Positions 17,413 to 26,991 are shown, counted from the stretch's first letter. The stretch: DNA of 64,000 nucleotides from Bacillus sp. N1-1 (GCF_009818105.1 NZ_CP046564.1:1302001-1366000), one strand, 5' to 3'. Numbers and translations are program-made. The notes: generated from the sequence alone by a model not told the origin.

Positions 17413-19126
17413 AGACGTTACTTACATTTATGAAGATGAGACGGAGCCTGTCTTGAAAGACTGCTCCCTTGAAATCAATGAAGGTGAGTTTGTCTTAATC
17501 GTTGGTCCGAGTGGTTGTGGAAAGAGTACCCTCTGTCAAACGTTCAACGGAATTATTCCAAACGTGATGGAAGGCAGAATCGGTGGAGAAATCAACGTGG
17601 ATCAGAAGAACGTACTCGAACTCGATTTAAAAGATTTATCCACGAGTATGGGACTTGTATTCCAGGACCCTGACGCTCAGCTTTGTAACATCTATGTAGA
17701 AGATGAAGTCGCATTTGCACCTGAGAACTTGAAGGTCGATCCTGTTGAAATTCGTGGGCGTATCCAGAATTGCCTTGATAAGGTTGGGATGACTGGATTT
17801 GAAAATCGCAAAGTTTTCGAGTTATCTGGTGGACAGAAGCAAAAGGTCGGCATCGCATCGGTACTCGCGATGGAACCACAAATCTTAGTACTCGATAATG
17901 CGACGGCAAATCTTGATCCGCAAGCGACAAAAGATATTTTTGACCTACTTCAGGTGCTACATAAGGAGTTTGGTCATACGATCATCGTTGTAGAAAACAA
18001 AATCGATGACATTATGCATCTCGTCGATCGTGTAGTTGTGATGGAGGACGGGACGATCATTCAATCCGGAACACCTCAGAAAGTGTTGGAATCATCGATC
18101 GACCAACTAACTGAAATGGGCGTATGGGTACCAGAGATTTCAGAACTTGCGATTCGGCTGAAAGCGAGAGGTATGATTTTCGATCGTTTCCCGATCTCCG
18201 TTGAGGATGCGGTGCAAGAACTTGAAGGAAGGTGGAAATCGGAAGCTTCGTCTCAAGGTTCAAAAGGTGTTCCACAATTGCAGCCTGAAGTATTGAGGGT
18301 GAAGGGGCTTGATTACCATTATCCAAACGGCACGAAAGCGTTAAAGAACATTGACTTTTCGATTAAAAAAGGAGACTTCGTTACGATCCTAGGGACGAAT
18401 GGCTCCGGTAAAACAACGCTGGTTAAGCATTTGATGGGAATCATCCGTCCGCCTAAAGGCAAGGTTTTCTTAAAAGGAAACGATACGTTCAAGCGTGACC
18501 TTCTTTCGATGACAGATGATATCGGGTACGTGTTTCAAAACCCTGAACATCAATTCGTAGCGGACAATGTGTTTGAAGAAGCAATCTACAGCTTGAAAGT
18601 AAAGCATGGCATCGAGGGTGACGATCCACTGCCTGATGATATTCAAGAACAAGGTGTACGAGCACTCATGGACGTTAACCTTTTAGATCAGAAAGCTAAG
18701 CATCCGTTCATGCTGAGTGGTGGAGAAAAAAGACGACTTAGTGTCATCGCGTCCCTTATTTTAGGTCAGGATATCGTCATTCTTGATGAGCCGACCACTG
18801 GTCAGGATTATGCGAGTGCTACAAGGCTACTAGAGCTTTGTAAAGATCTCCAAAAGCAGGGCAAGACGGTGATTATGATTACGCACGACATTCGCCTCGT
18901 TTGTAAGTGGGCCGATTCAGCACTCGTCATGCACCAAGGTGAACTAATCTATGACGGAGATGTGAAGCGACTCTTCATGAATGAAGACGTGTTGACGAAA
19001 GCGTCGTTGATCGAGCCACCGATCTCGCTTCTCGCTAAGCGGTTAATTCCATCCTTGATGGATGAAGCTGTGATCACGATAGATGATTTTCTACTAACCC
19101 AAGAGAGGGTGAAACAAGTCCTATGA
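17390..19126 (+). CDS. ECF transporter energizing module, fused tandem ATPases (YkoD-like)
   Basis: A 578-residue double ABC ATPase. Half 1 (about 1-240) has Walker A GPSGCGKST, signature LSGGQKQK and Walker B ILVLDNATANLDP. Half 2 (about 300-530) has GTNGSGKTT, LSGGEKRR and IVILDEPTTGQD. In half 1 the catalytic Glu after the Walker B Asp is Asn (DNAT in place of DEPT), so one of the two ATP sites is probably weak or inactive. The start ATG 17390 lies inside the end of the S-component gene, 9 bp after AAGGGAG. It drives substrate import with the T component that follows. Confidence 0.92.
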   Translation: MKPIIQLKDVTYIYEDETEPVLKDCSLEINEGEFVLIVGPSGCGKSTLCQTFNGIIPNVMEGRIGGEINVDQKNVLELDLKDLSTSMGLVFQDPDAQLCNIYVEDEVAFAPENLKVDPVEIRGRIQNCLDKVGMTGFENRKVFELSGGQKQKVGIASVLAMEPQILVLDNATANLDPQATKDIFDLLQVLHKEFGHTIIVVENKIDDIMHLVDRVVVMEDGTIIQSGTPQKVLESSIDQLTEMGVWVPEISELAIRLKARGMIFDRFPISVEDAVQELEGRWKSEASSQGSKGVPQLQPEVLRVKGLDYHYPNGTKALKNIDFSIKKGDFVTILGTNGSGKTTLVKHLMGIIRPPKGKVFLKGNDTFKRDLLSMTDDIGYVFQNPEHQFVADNVFEEAIYSLKVKHGIEGDDPLPDDIQEQGVRALMDVNLLDQKAKHPFMLSGGEKRRLSVIASLILGQDIVILDEPTTGQDYASATRLLELCKDLQKQGKTVIMITHDIRLVCKWADSALVMHQGELIYDGDVKRLFMNEDVLTKASLIEPPISLLAKRLIPSLMDEAVITIDDFLLTQERVKQVL

Positions 19127-19893
19127 GCTTAGCGTTCCAATTTTATGAGAAGAAGTCTTTCATGCACTCCCTTGATCCAGTGACAAAGCTTGTATGGATG
19201 GTTTGCATCTCAATCCTCGTATTCATCTATGAGACGGCCATTCCTCAGCTCCTGTTGTTCGCAGTGATTCTCACGGTCGCGCTGATCGCTGCAAAATTAA
19301 GTCTTGGATTTGTGTTTCGAGGAATATGGATCATGCTGTTGTTTAGTATTGGATTCTTCGTTTTACAGGTGATTTTAGTTCCAGGTGAAACACTGCTCTA
19401 CAATCTGGGGCCGATCGCGATCTATTCCGAATCGCTTGATTTCGCGCTTGCGATCACGATCAGAATCTTAACGATTTTTACAACATCACTTATCTTTGTT
19501 GCAACGAGTGATCCTAGGGATATCGTGATCTCTTTAACACAAAAGATGAAAGTTCCTTATCGCTATGCGTATTCGATCTTCGTTGCTTTACGCTTCGTAC
19601 CTACGCTCGAACAAGAAGCGAAAGTCATCGAAGCTGCGCAGACGATTCGAGGGGTAGGGAAGCAAAAAGGGTTGAAGAACAAAGTTGAGAACTTGAAGCG
19701 ATTTACGTTACCTCTTCTAATGGGAGCGATCCGACGCGTTAGGACGACTGCGAACACGATGGAAGCGAAGGGGTACGGAGCTTACCAGGACCGGACGTAT
19801 ATCCGGACGATCAACTACAACCCGAAAGGCATCACATTCGGCGTTGCCTGGTGCGCCCTCACGGTTACCTTACTATCCATGAAATTACTATGA
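19123..19893 (+). CDS. ECF transporter transmembrane (T) component, EcfT/CbiQ family (YkoC-like)
   Basis: A 256-residue membrane protein with about five helices and the long cytoplasmic coupling helices that contact the ATPases. The two short signatures of the family are recognisable as AAQTIRG and MEAKGYG. It overlaps the ATPase gene by 4 bp (ATGA). With the two genes before it, it completes a group I (dedicated) ECF importer, which feeds the catabolic genes downstream. Confidence 0.9.
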   Translation: MSLAFQFYEKKSFMHSLDPVTKLVWMVCISILVFIYETAIPQLLLFAVILTVALIAAKLSLGFVFRGIWIMLLFSIGFFVLQVILVPGETLLYNLGPIAIYSESLDFALAITIRILTIFTTSLIFVATSDPRDIVISLTQKMKVPYRYAYSIFVALRFVPTLEQEAKVIEAAQTIRGVGKQKGLKNKVENLKRFTLPLLMGAIRRVRTTANTMEAKGYGAYQDRTYIRTINYNPKGITFGVAWCALTVTLLSMKLL

Positions 19894-19909
19894 AGGGGGA
19901 GATCTATGG

Positions 19910-20695
19910 ATGGAAGAAATGAAGTTTGAAGTCGCCTACATGCCGAAAGAAGTGAAGGAAGATGTTCCTCAAGTGTGTGTTCTCGTCGACGTACTCAGAG
20001 CGACGACCGCGATGGTGACTATGCTTGACCAGGGTTGTTCAGAAATTATTTTGACCGACGATGAAAAGTGTACTTTAAAGAAAGTCGGCGTAGATCAGAA
20101 AACGCTTGTCTGTGCGGAAGATGTATACGGCAATGTGTCCGAACATGCACAGTTTAGCCCATCGCTGATCTCGATCAATTCGATGGACCTGACTGGCAAG
20201 CGGGTTATTTTAAAAACAACGAATGGCACGCTTGCTGGGTTCACGCTTTGGAATTCTGGTAACCAGCACGTGCTAGTCGGTTCACTCAGAAATGCAAAAG
20301 CAGTGATGGACAAAGCTGTTCACATGGCGAATGATCTTGGAGTAGGTGTCATCATCGTTTGTGCTGGGCGTGAGAACGGTCAGATCGCAGCGCTCGATGA
20401 TGCCTACACAGCAGGGATATTGCTTGAGTATGGAAAAGAGGCTGCGGAAGCGTTGAACCGCGTCCCACTTGTTAAGGATTCCGGGAAGATCAGTAGTCAT
20501 CTGTTAAAAAGGTATCCAGGCACTGTTGAAGCATTCGAGGATTCTGGTAGTGGAGAAACGATGAGACGAATCGGATGCAAGGAAGATATCAAGTTATGTT
20601 CAGTCGAAAACCTATCAGACTTAGCTCCTGTCCTTGAGTTCACGGAAAACAGCTCTATTGTAGTAAAAAATATGAATGAGGTGGTTTACAAATGA
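19910..20695 (+). CDS. ComB-family acid phosphatase (2-phosphosulfolactate phosphatase-like)
   Basis: A 261-residue member of the ComB family, Mg-dependent phosphatases named for phosphosulfolactate hydrolysis in coenzyme M synthesis. The diagnostic segments are VCVLVDVLRATTAMVTML, RVILKTTNGTLAGF and CAGRENGQIAALDDAYTAG. A coenzyme M role makes no sense here. In this operon it could remove phosphate from a phosphorylated hydroxy acid or from a sugar 1-phosphate released by the phosphorylases. AAGGGGGAG precedes ATG 19910, and the gene overlaps the next by 4 bp. Confidence 0.8.
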   Translation: MEEMKFEVAYMPKEVKEDVPQVCVLVDVLRATTAMVTMLDQGCSEIILTDDEKCTLKKVGVDQKTLVCAEDVYGNVSEHAQFSPSLISINSMDLTGKRVILKTTNGTLAGFTLWNSGNQHVLVGSLRNAKAVMDKAVHMANDLGVGVIIVCAGRENGQIAALDDAYTAGILLEYGKEAAEALNRVPLVKDSGKISSHLLKRYPGTVEAFEDSGSGETMRRIGCKEDIKLCSVENLSDLAPVLEFTENSSIVVKNMNEVVYK

Positions 20696-21543
20696 CTAAT
20701 TGGAAATCAAACGCATCGAAACCGGTAATGGACGAAGGATTACAGTATCACATCCGTTGTAAAGAAGGCGACGTTGAGAAATACGTACTGTTGCCGGGTG
20801 ATCCAGATCGCGTGGATATGATCGGTGACGAGTGGACGGAATCTCGTAAAATTGCAAACTATCGTGAGCACCGTACGTTCAGCGGAAAAGTTGGCGAAGT
20901 TGGCATCACGGCTTGTTCAACAGGAGCTGGTGGTGGATCAACGGCAAGTGCATTTGAGGAACTTGCAGCATTAGGTGGCGATACGTTCTTGCGAGTTGGA
21001 ACGACAGCTGCGATTCAGGAACATATCGATCCAGGCGATATCATCATTTCATCAGGTGCAGTTCGACACGATGGAACAAGCCAGTTCTACGTAGATGATC
21101 GCTATCCGGCGAGCGCTCATTATGAAGCGACGTCAGCGCTAGTAGAAGCTGCAGAGCGACTTGGTTATACATACCATGTTGGTGTTTCATGCTCAACGGC
21201 ATCTTGGTATTGCGGGCAAGGGCGAACAGGTTTGAATGGCTATGAACAATCGTTCTTCAAAGATAAAGTACAGGATTTGAACAAAGCGGGCGTGATGAAC
21301 TTTGAAATGGAAGCTGCGACGATCTTCACGCTAGCTGGACTATACGGCTTACGAGCTGGATCTGTTTGTACGGTTGTTGCGAATCGAATCCGTGATGAAT
21401 TCTCGTACGGTGGTGTAGAGAAAAGTATCCGCGTCGCAAATCTAGCAGTCCAAATCTTAGCTGAATGGGATCAATTGAAAAAGGAACGTAAAAAAGACTA
21501 CTGGTTCCCATCGATGACAGAGAATACAACAGTTAAAGGTTAA
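20692..21543 (+). CDS. Uridine phosphorylase-like nucleoside phosphorylase
   Basis: A 283-residue protein of the PNP/UDP family I fold. It has the phosphate-binding LLPGDPDRVDMIG start, STGAGGGSTASAFEELAALG, the RVGTTAAIQEHIDPGDIIISS block and the ribose-binding VMNFEMEAATIFTLAGLYGL. These enzymes cleave pyrimidine nucleosides with phosphate to the base and ribose 1-phosphate. Together with the two MTA-phosphorylase paralogues 5-7 kb downstream in the same operon, the pathway seems able to process both pyrimidine and purine nucleosides. Confidence 0.87.
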   Translation: MTNWKSNASKPVMDEGLQYHIRCKEGDVEKYVLLPGDPDRVDMIGDEWTESRKIANYREHRTFSGKVGEVGITACSTGAGGGSTASAFEELAALGGDTFLRVGTTAAIQEHIDPGDIIISSGAVRHDGTSQFYVDDRYPASAHYEATSALVEAAERLGYTYHVGVSCSTASWYCGQGRTGLNGYEQSFFKDKVQDLNKAGVMNFEMEAATIFTLAGLYGLRAGSVCTVVANRIRDEFSYGGVEKSIRVANLAVQILAEWDQLKKERKKDYWFPSMTENTTVKG

Positions 21544-21557
21544 GGAGGAATCATACT

Positions 21558-23006
21558 ATGATCGAAGTCGATACAACGAAAGGTATGTTCATCAACGGCG
21601 AATGGATTTCATCAGAGTCAAAGCTCGAGGTATTTAATCCTGCGACAAGAGAGAAGATTACAGAGATTCCATCAGGCGGAACGAAGGAAGCAAAGCAAGC
21701 GATTGAGTCCGCTGAAGCAGCATTCGAACCCTGGGCCGAGTTAACGGCCAGAGAACGATCAACTTATCTGTATAAAGCTTATCATCTCATGCTTGAGAGA
21801 AAGGAAAAGCTAGCGGCTATTCTCACTGAAGAGCAAGGAAAGCCTCTAAAAGAAGCGCGCGGAGAGATCGAGTTCGCGGCAAGCTTCCTCCTCTGGTACG
21901 CAGAAGAAGCGAACCGTGTGTATGGTGAGATGATTCCATCTTCTAAGAAGAATAAACGACTATGGGTCGTACCAAAAGCGATCGGTGTTGTCGCAGCGAT
22001 CACGCCGTGGAACTTCCCAGCGGGCATGATAACAAGAAAAGTCGGTCCAGCTCTTGCTGCTGGTTGTACGATTGTACTAAAACCAGCAGAGCAAACGCCT
22101 CTGACTGCGATCGAGATCGTGAAGATCTTTGAAGAAGTTGGGCTACCGAAGGGTGTATTGAACATCGTAGTCGGTGATGCAGCTGAAATCGGTAAAGAGA
22201 TCATGGATAGCTCTGCAGTGAGGCTTGTGACGTTCACTGGATCGACTGAAGTCGGAAAGCTTCTGATGGAAAATAGTGCACAGACTGTGAAAAAGCTTGC
22301 GCTTGAGCTCGGTGGTCACGCTCCGCTCATCGTATTTGAGGATGCAGATCTTGATCTAGCAGTCAATCAAGCGATCGCGAGTAAATATCGAAATTGCGGC
22401 CAGACGTGTATTTGTACAAACCGACTCTACGTTCATTCAAGCGTACGCGATGTGTTCGTCGAGAAGCTCGAGAAGAAAGTTCGGGAGCTGAAAGTAGGAA
22501 ACGGAGCCGATGAATCGATTGATGTTGGACCTCTTATCGATCATAGCGGCCTCGATAAAGTGAAAGATCAGGTCGAAGATGCGCTATCGAAAGGTGCGAT
22601 TCTGCTGACTGGAGGTAAGCAGTGGGAAGGTCCAGGCGGGTATTTTTTTGAACCTACGATTCTATCGAACGTAACGAACGACATGAAGATCATGTCGGAA
22701 GAAACGTTCGGACCCGTCGTTCCGATCCAGACGTTCGACCGAGATGAAGATGCGGTGGCGGCAGCGAATGATACTGACTACGGTTTGGCTTCATTCCTGT
22801 TCACAAATAGCTTGAACAGAGCGATCAAGGTGATGGAGAAGCTTGAGTACGGAATCATCGGGATCAACGATGTGTTCCCTGGTACCGCAGAAGCGCCGTT
22901 TGGTGGAATCAAGGAATCCGGTCTTGGCAAAGAGGGTGGCCATGAAGGAATCAAAGAATATCTTGAGATGAAGTACGTCTCTGTCGCCCTTTCAGACAAG
23001 CTGTAA
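21558..23006 (+). CDS. NAD(P)-dependent aldehyde dehydrogenase (succinate-semialdehyde/lactaldehyde DH-like)
   Basis: A 482-residue aldehyde dehydrogenase with all catalytic parts: the PWNFPAGMITRKVGPALAAG nucleotide site, TFTGSTEVGK, the general base Glu in LELGGHAPLIVFED, the nucleophile Cys in NCGQTCICTNR, and EETFGPVVP. It oxidises an aldehyde to an acid in the cytoplasm. In this operon the likely substrate is the aldehyde freed by the class II aldolase at 29216-29836, or a sugar aldehyde. Closest in look to succinate-semialdehyde and glycolaldehyde/lactaldehyde dehydrogenases. AAGGAGG precedes the ATG. Confidence 0.9.
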   Translation: MIEVDTTKGMFINGEWISSESKLEVFNPATREKITEIPSGGTKEAKQAIESAEAAFEPWAELTARERSTYLYKAYHLMLERKEKLAAILTEEQGKPLKEARGEIEFAASFLLWYAEEANRVYGEMIPSSKKNKRLWVVPKAIGVVAAITPWNFPAGMITRKVGPALAAGCTIVLKPAEQTPLTAIEIVKIFEEVGLPKGVLNIVVGDAAEIGKEIMDSSAVRLVTFTGSTEVGKLLMENSAQTVKKLALELGGHAPLIVFEDADLDLAVNQAIASKYRNCGQTCICTNRLYVHSSVRDVFVEKLEKKVRELKVGNGADESIDVGPLIDHSGLDKVKDQVEDALSKGAILLTGGKQWEGPGGYFFEPTILSNVTNDMKIMSEETFGPVVPIQTFDRDEDAVAAANDTDYGLASFLFTNSLNRAIKVMEKLEYGIIGINDVFPGTAEAPFGGIKESGLGKEGGHEGIKEYLEMKYVSVALSDKL

Positions 23007-23021
23007 AAAGGAGAATTGATA

Positions 23022-24284
23022 ATGACATATCCAGAGATGGTGAAGGTGAAACAGCGTTTTCCTTCTGAGAAAATCGAAAACATCGCGCTACATCTGACAG
23101 AGGAGCTGCGAAATCAGCTCCCTACTGTTCAGAGCGGGGATCGAATCGCAATTACTGTAGGTAGTCGTGGCATCTCCAATCGCGTCAGCATCGTCAAAAC
23201 GGTAGTCGATTATTTGAAAGGTCATGGCGCAGAACCTTTTATCATCGGTGCGATGGGTAGTCATGGCGGTGGGACGCCTGAAGGGCAGATGGATGTGCTC
23301 GAAAGCCTCGGATTCACAGAGGAAGCGATTGGGTGTCCCGTCCGCACTTCTTCAACGGTCGTCGAGATAGGAACGACAGAAAGTGGATTTATCCTTTATT
23401 GTGATCGATTAGCCTCTGATTCGGATGGCATCATCGTGATGAACCGGGTGAAGTTACATACCGCATTCCGCGGTCCGAATGAAAGTGGGTTACTGAAGAT
23501 GATTACGGTTGGTCTCGGGAAAGCAAAAGGGGCGAACCAGCTGCATCGCCAGGGGCCACCGAACATGTCGAAGACCATTCAAGAAGTTGGAAGAGGGATG
23601 ATCGATACCGGTAAGATTCTTGCTGGAATCGCGATCGTGGAGAACAGCTATGATGAAACGGCTCATCTAGAAGTAATTCGACCAGAGTCGATTCTTGAAC
23701 GAGAGCGGGAGCTTTTACTTCATTCGAGAGACTACTTTCCAATGATTCCAGTCAATGAATTAGATGTGTTGGTTGTAAAAAAGATGGGCAAGAACTTCAG
23801 TGGAACCGGAATGGATACGAACGTGCTCGGTAGGACAAAGATCTTCGGGGTACCTGAGCCCGAGACGCCTTCGTTTAAACGGATCGGCGTCCTTGATCTT
23901 GATGATTCCTCGCACGGAAATGCGACCGGAATTGGATTAGCAGATGTGACGACGGAGCGGTTGTTTCAAAAGATCGATCGACAGAAAACGTATTTGAACT
24001 GTTTGACAAGTACGTATGTCCAGCGCGCGATGATCCCGATGGTACTCGATACGGATCAAGAACTCGTGAAGACGGCGGTCGAAAGTTTGGCAGTTGAAGA
24101 TCCATCATCGTTACGCATAGCCATTATTGAAAACACGCTTGACCTTGAAACGCTGTACCTTTCACATAATGTGATTGAGGAAGCAGGAGAGCAAATAGAC
24201 GTCGTATCAGCCCCAGAACCGATTGCTTTTACAGAAGACGGAGAGTTGAACTATTTCAAAGAAAGCGCAGGTGGAGACAATTGA
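23022..24284 (+). CDS. LarA-like nickel-dependent racemase/epimerase, copy 2
   Basis: A 420-residue paralogue of the protein at 8697-9941, with the same order of motifs: VGSRGI, AMGSHGGGTPEGQMDVLE, NRVKLHTAF with its His, and LLKMITVGLGKAK with the Lys expected to hold the nickel-pincer cofactor, then NFSGTGMDTNVLGR. AAAAGGAGAA lies 7 bp before ATG 23022. Placed between an aldehyde dehydrogenase and a sugar-acid dehydratase, it could correct the C2 configuration of an acid made by the former so that the latter can dehydrate it. That order of steps is inference. Confidence 0.82.
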   Translation: MTYPEMVKVKQRFPSEKIENIALHLTEELRNQLPTVQSGDRIAITVGSRGISNRVSIVKTVVDYLKGHGAEPFIIGAMGSHGGGTPEGQMDVLESLGFTEEAIGCPVRTSSTVVEIGTTESGFILYCDRLASDSDGIIVMNRVKLHTAFRGPNESGLLKMITVGLGKAKGANQLHRQGPPNMSKTIQEVGRGMIDTGKILAGIAIVENSYDETAHLEVIRPESILERERELLLHSRDYFPMIPVNELDVLVVKKMGKNFSGTGMDTNVLGRTKIFGVPEPETPSFKRIGVLDLDDSSHGNATGIGLADVTTERLFQKIDRQKTYLNCLTSTYVQRAMIPMVLDTDQELVKTAVESLAVEDPSSLRIAIIENTLDLETLYLSHNVIEEAGEQIDVVSAPEPIAFTEDGELNYFKESAGGDN

Positions 24285-26017
24285 CGAAGTCACAAACTTC
24301 TTACGGAGATGCTGGATTCAGTGAATTTATTAGAATGGCGTTCAGTCGTCATCTTGGACATGACAAGGAAGACTATAACAAGCCGGTGATCGGCATTTGT
24401 AATACTTTCAGTGAGATTAATCGTTGTCATAGTCATGTGAAGCCGATGGTGGAAGCGATCAAACGTGGTGTCATTATGGAAGGTGGTACGCCGCTTGAGT
24501 TTCCAACGATTTCGGTCGGTGAAATGTTCACGAGTCCGACGACTATGCTGTACCGAAATCTCGTTGCGATGGATACCGAAGAGATGATCACCGCTCAACC
24601 GATCGATGGAACCGTTATGATCGGTGGTTGTGACAAGATGGCTCCAGCACAACTCATGGGAGCTGCGAGTGCGGATAAACCTGCGCTTCTCTTCACGGGT
24701 GGACCGATGAATAACGGTCATTACAAAGGAAGAACGCTTGGAGCTTGTTCTGATTGTCGCTTTTTCTGGCAGGAATACAAAGCGGGCACAGTCGATGAAG
24801 AAGAAATAGGGGAGATCAATGAACGTCTTGCCCCAACAGCAGGCCACTGTATGGTGATGGGCTCTGCGAGTACGATCGCAGCGTGTGCGGAAGCGATGGG
24901 AATGATGCTTCCTGGAGGAGCTGCAACGCCGGCAACTGAAAATGAGCGGATGCGGATCGCCCAGGAAACAGGTCGTGCGATTGTTCGCCTTGTCAAAGCG
25001 GGGATCAAACCTTCAGATATTATGACGAAGGAATCGTTCCATAATGCGATTAAAACGCTGATGGCTGTAGGAGGATCGACGAACGCGGTGATCCACTTGA
25101 TCGCAATCGCAAGACGACTAGGCATCAAATTAACGCTTGCTGATTTCGATGAGCACAGCAGAACGACGCCGTTTCTTGCGAACATGAGACCCGCTGGGAA
25201 GTACCAGATGCAGGATCTGTACTATGCTGGGGGCATTTCTGCCGTGTTGAAAGAGCTAGCGCCGATCCTTCATACAGACCAACTAACGGGTACTGGGAAG
25301 ACGCTCGGAGAGAACTTAGCGGATATTGAAATCGATGAGGTATATCGTGATATTATCCGTCCACTCGATGATCCACTACATAAAGAAGGTGGCATTGCAG
25401 TATTGAAAGGGAATTTAGCGCCGAATGGTGCAATCATTAAACCGAAAGCTGCAACGGAGGAACTTCTAAAGCATAAAGGAAAAGCAGTTGTATTTACTTC
25501 TCTTGACGATATGGCTGAGCGTGTGAACGACCCGGATCTCGATGTGACCCCTGAGAGCGTACTTGTGTTACAAAACGCTGGGCCGGTCGGAGCACCAGGT
25601 ATGCCAGAAGCGGGCATGATTCCGATTCCGGATAAACTTCTGAAACAGGGCGTTCGAGATATGGTTCGCCTATCGGACTGTCGTATGAGCGGAACAGCGT
25701 TCGGAACCGTTCTCTTACACGTTGCGCCTGAAGCTGCTGTTGGAGGACCAATCGGATTGATCGAGGACGGCGATTGGATCGAACTTGATGTGGATAGTCG
25801 AAAGCTAGAGTTGCTCGTTTCTAAAGAAGAGCTTGCGGAAAGAAAAAGTCGCTGGACACCTCCAGTGTTCGAAGATTACAACCGTGGTTATCCGCTTCTA
25901 TACCGTCGTAGTGTAATGCAAGCTGATGAAGGGTGCGATTTCGATTTCATGCTTCCGGTGCCGAATATTAAGAACCAAGAGGAGAAAAAGGAATCCGTAT
26001 CAGGGGCTAAGACATGA
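24281..26017 (+). CDS. IlvD/Edd-family sugar-acid dehydratase
   Basis: A 578-residue iron-sulfur dehydratase. The three cluster cysteines appear in GICNTFSEINRCH, IGGCDKMAPAQLMG and GHCMVMGSASTIAA, and GGSTNAVIHLIAIARRLGI and SDCRMSGTAFG are also typical. The GHCMVMGSAST wording fits the L-arabinonate/D-xylonate-type sugar-acid dehydratases better than true IlvD of branched amino-acid synthesis. It removes water from a 2,3-dihydroxy acid to give a 2-keto-3-deoxy acid. The TTG start overlaps the stop of the preceding gene (TTGA). Its place in a nucleoside operon suggests a pentonic or shorter sugar acid. Confidence 0.87.
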   Translation: MTKSQTSYGDAGFSEFIRMAFSRHLGHDKEDYNKPVIGICNTFSEINRCHSHVKPMVEAIKRGVIMEGGTPLEFPTISVGEMFTSPTTMLYRNLVAMDTEEMITAQPIDGTVMIGGCDKMAPAQLMGAASADKPALLFTGGPMNNGHYKGRTLGACSDCRFFWQEYKAGTVDEEEIGEINERLAPTAGHCMVMGSASTIAACAEAMGMMLPGGAATPATENERMRIAQETGRAIVRLVKAGIKPSDIMTKESFHNAIKTLMAVGGSTNAVIHLIAIARRLGIKLTLADFDEHSRTTPFLANMRPAGKYQMQDLYYAGGISAVLKELAPILHTDQLTGTGKTLGENLADIEIDEVYRDIIRPLDDPLHKEGGIAVLKGNLAPNGAIIKPKAATEELLKHKGKAVVFTSLDDMAERVNDPDLDVTPESVLVLQNAGPVGAPGMPEAGMIPIPDKLLKQGVRDMVRLSDCRMSGTAFGTVLLHVAPEAAVGGPIGLIEDGDWIELDVDSRKLELLVSKEELAERKSRWTPPVFEDYNRGYPLLYRRSVMQADEGCDFDFMLPVPNIKNQEEKKESVSGAKT

Positions 26018-26184
26018 AGGAAATCTTACTAGCACTTTTGGCCGGCGTGTTGATCGGGATCGTCTTCAAAGTGATTCGCCTTCCAATCCCTGCCCCACCT
26101 GTTCTCGCAGGTGTGGTCGCTATCTTTGGGGTATGGCTTGGCGCATATGGCTTAACCTTTTTGATGGATAAATTGACGAATTAA
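26014..26184 (+). CDS. XapX-domain small membrane protein
   Basis: A 56-residue protein, mostly two hydrophobic helices, with the XapX hallmark (RLPIPAPPVLAGVVAIFGVW). Proteins of this small family occur beside nucleoside and carbohydrate genes; their function is unknown. It starts inside the last codons of the dehydratase (ATGA overlap), so it belongs to the same operon. The name comes from the xanthosine operon of enterobacteria, which fits the nucleoside setting here. It may assist transport, but that is a guess. Confidence 0.75.
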   Translation: MKEILLALLAGVLIGIVFKVIRLPIPAPPVLAGVVAIFGVWLGAYGLTFLMDKLTN

Positions 26185-26202
26185 TTGAAGGGGGAAGATC
26201 GA

Positions 26203-26970
26203 GTGAAGGTTGGATTAATCGGTGGAACGGGCTTTTATGACTTATTCGGTACGCTAGAGGACATTATCATGGCAACTCCGTATGGAGATGTGACACTGTT
26301 CAAAGGAGAGCACGGTAATAAAGAAGTTTATTTTCTACCGAGACATGGGACGACGCACGGCGTATTAGCACCTGACGTGAATTATCGGGCGAATATGATT
26401 GCATTGAAAATGGTAGGTGTCGAGCGGGTTCTAGCGGTTTCTGCTGTCGGATCGGTCAATCCAGACATTCAGGTCGGATCTGTTTCACTACTCGATCAAT
26501 TCGTCGATATGACGAAAAGAAGGCAGCAAACATATGGAGAGTTTTCAGCCGACATGACAGAACCTTTCTGTAACGAGATGAAAGCCTCGATCCAGGGTGC
26601 TGCTAGAATGCTCGGATTACCGATGCATGAAAACGTCACGCTTGTCGGCGTAGATGGTCCGATCTATGAAACGCGACATGAACTGCAACTGTTTCGTTCA
26701 TGGGGCATGGATGTTGTCGGCATGACTAACACGACTGAAGCAGCGCTCGCACGGGAACTCGGCCTTTGCTTTTCTGTCATCACGTTATCGACCGATATGG
26801 CGACGGGATTTGCGGAAAAGCCTCCGAATCTAGAAGCGCATCGGAAAGTGGCAGAAGAAAACAAAGGGAAGATGAAGGACCTAGTGTTGCAAACGCTTGG
26901 CGACTTAGAACGAAATAAAGAGTGTGCTTGTACCGTTCCATATCAAAACGCGCGGTTAGCAGCGCATTAA
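26203..26970 (+). CDS. MTA/purine nucleoside phosphorylase paralogue 1 (Asp-type base site)
   Basis: A 255-residue protein of the MTA phosphorylase branch. Marks are GLIGGTGFYDLFG, LPRHGTTHGVLAPDVNYRAN, SAVGSVNPDIQVGS and VGMTNTTEAALARELGLCFS. The base-recognition position (Asp220 of human MTAP, Asn243 of human PNP) reads as Asp in TLSTDMATG, which predicts 6-aminopurine nucleosides such as 5'-deoxyadenosine, MTA or adenosine. GTG 26203 is chosen because GGGGGAAG lies 5 bp before it; a TTG six codons earlier lacks a site. The C-terminus has a CACTVP segment. Confidence 0.87.
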   Translation: MKVGLIGGTGFYDLFGTLEDIIMATPYGDVTLFKGEHGNKEVYFLPRHGTTHGVLAPDVNYRANMIALKMVGVERVLAVSAVGSVNPDIQVGSVSLLDQFVDMTKRRQQTYGEFSADMTEPFCNEMKASIQGAARMLGLPMHENVTLVGVDGPIYETRHELQLFRSWGMDVVGMTNTTEAALARELGLCFSVITLSTDMATGFAEKPPNLEAHRKVAEENKGKMKDLVLQTLGDLERNKECACTVPYQNARLAAH

Positions 26971-26991
26971 TTTAAAGGAGGTTATTCATAG

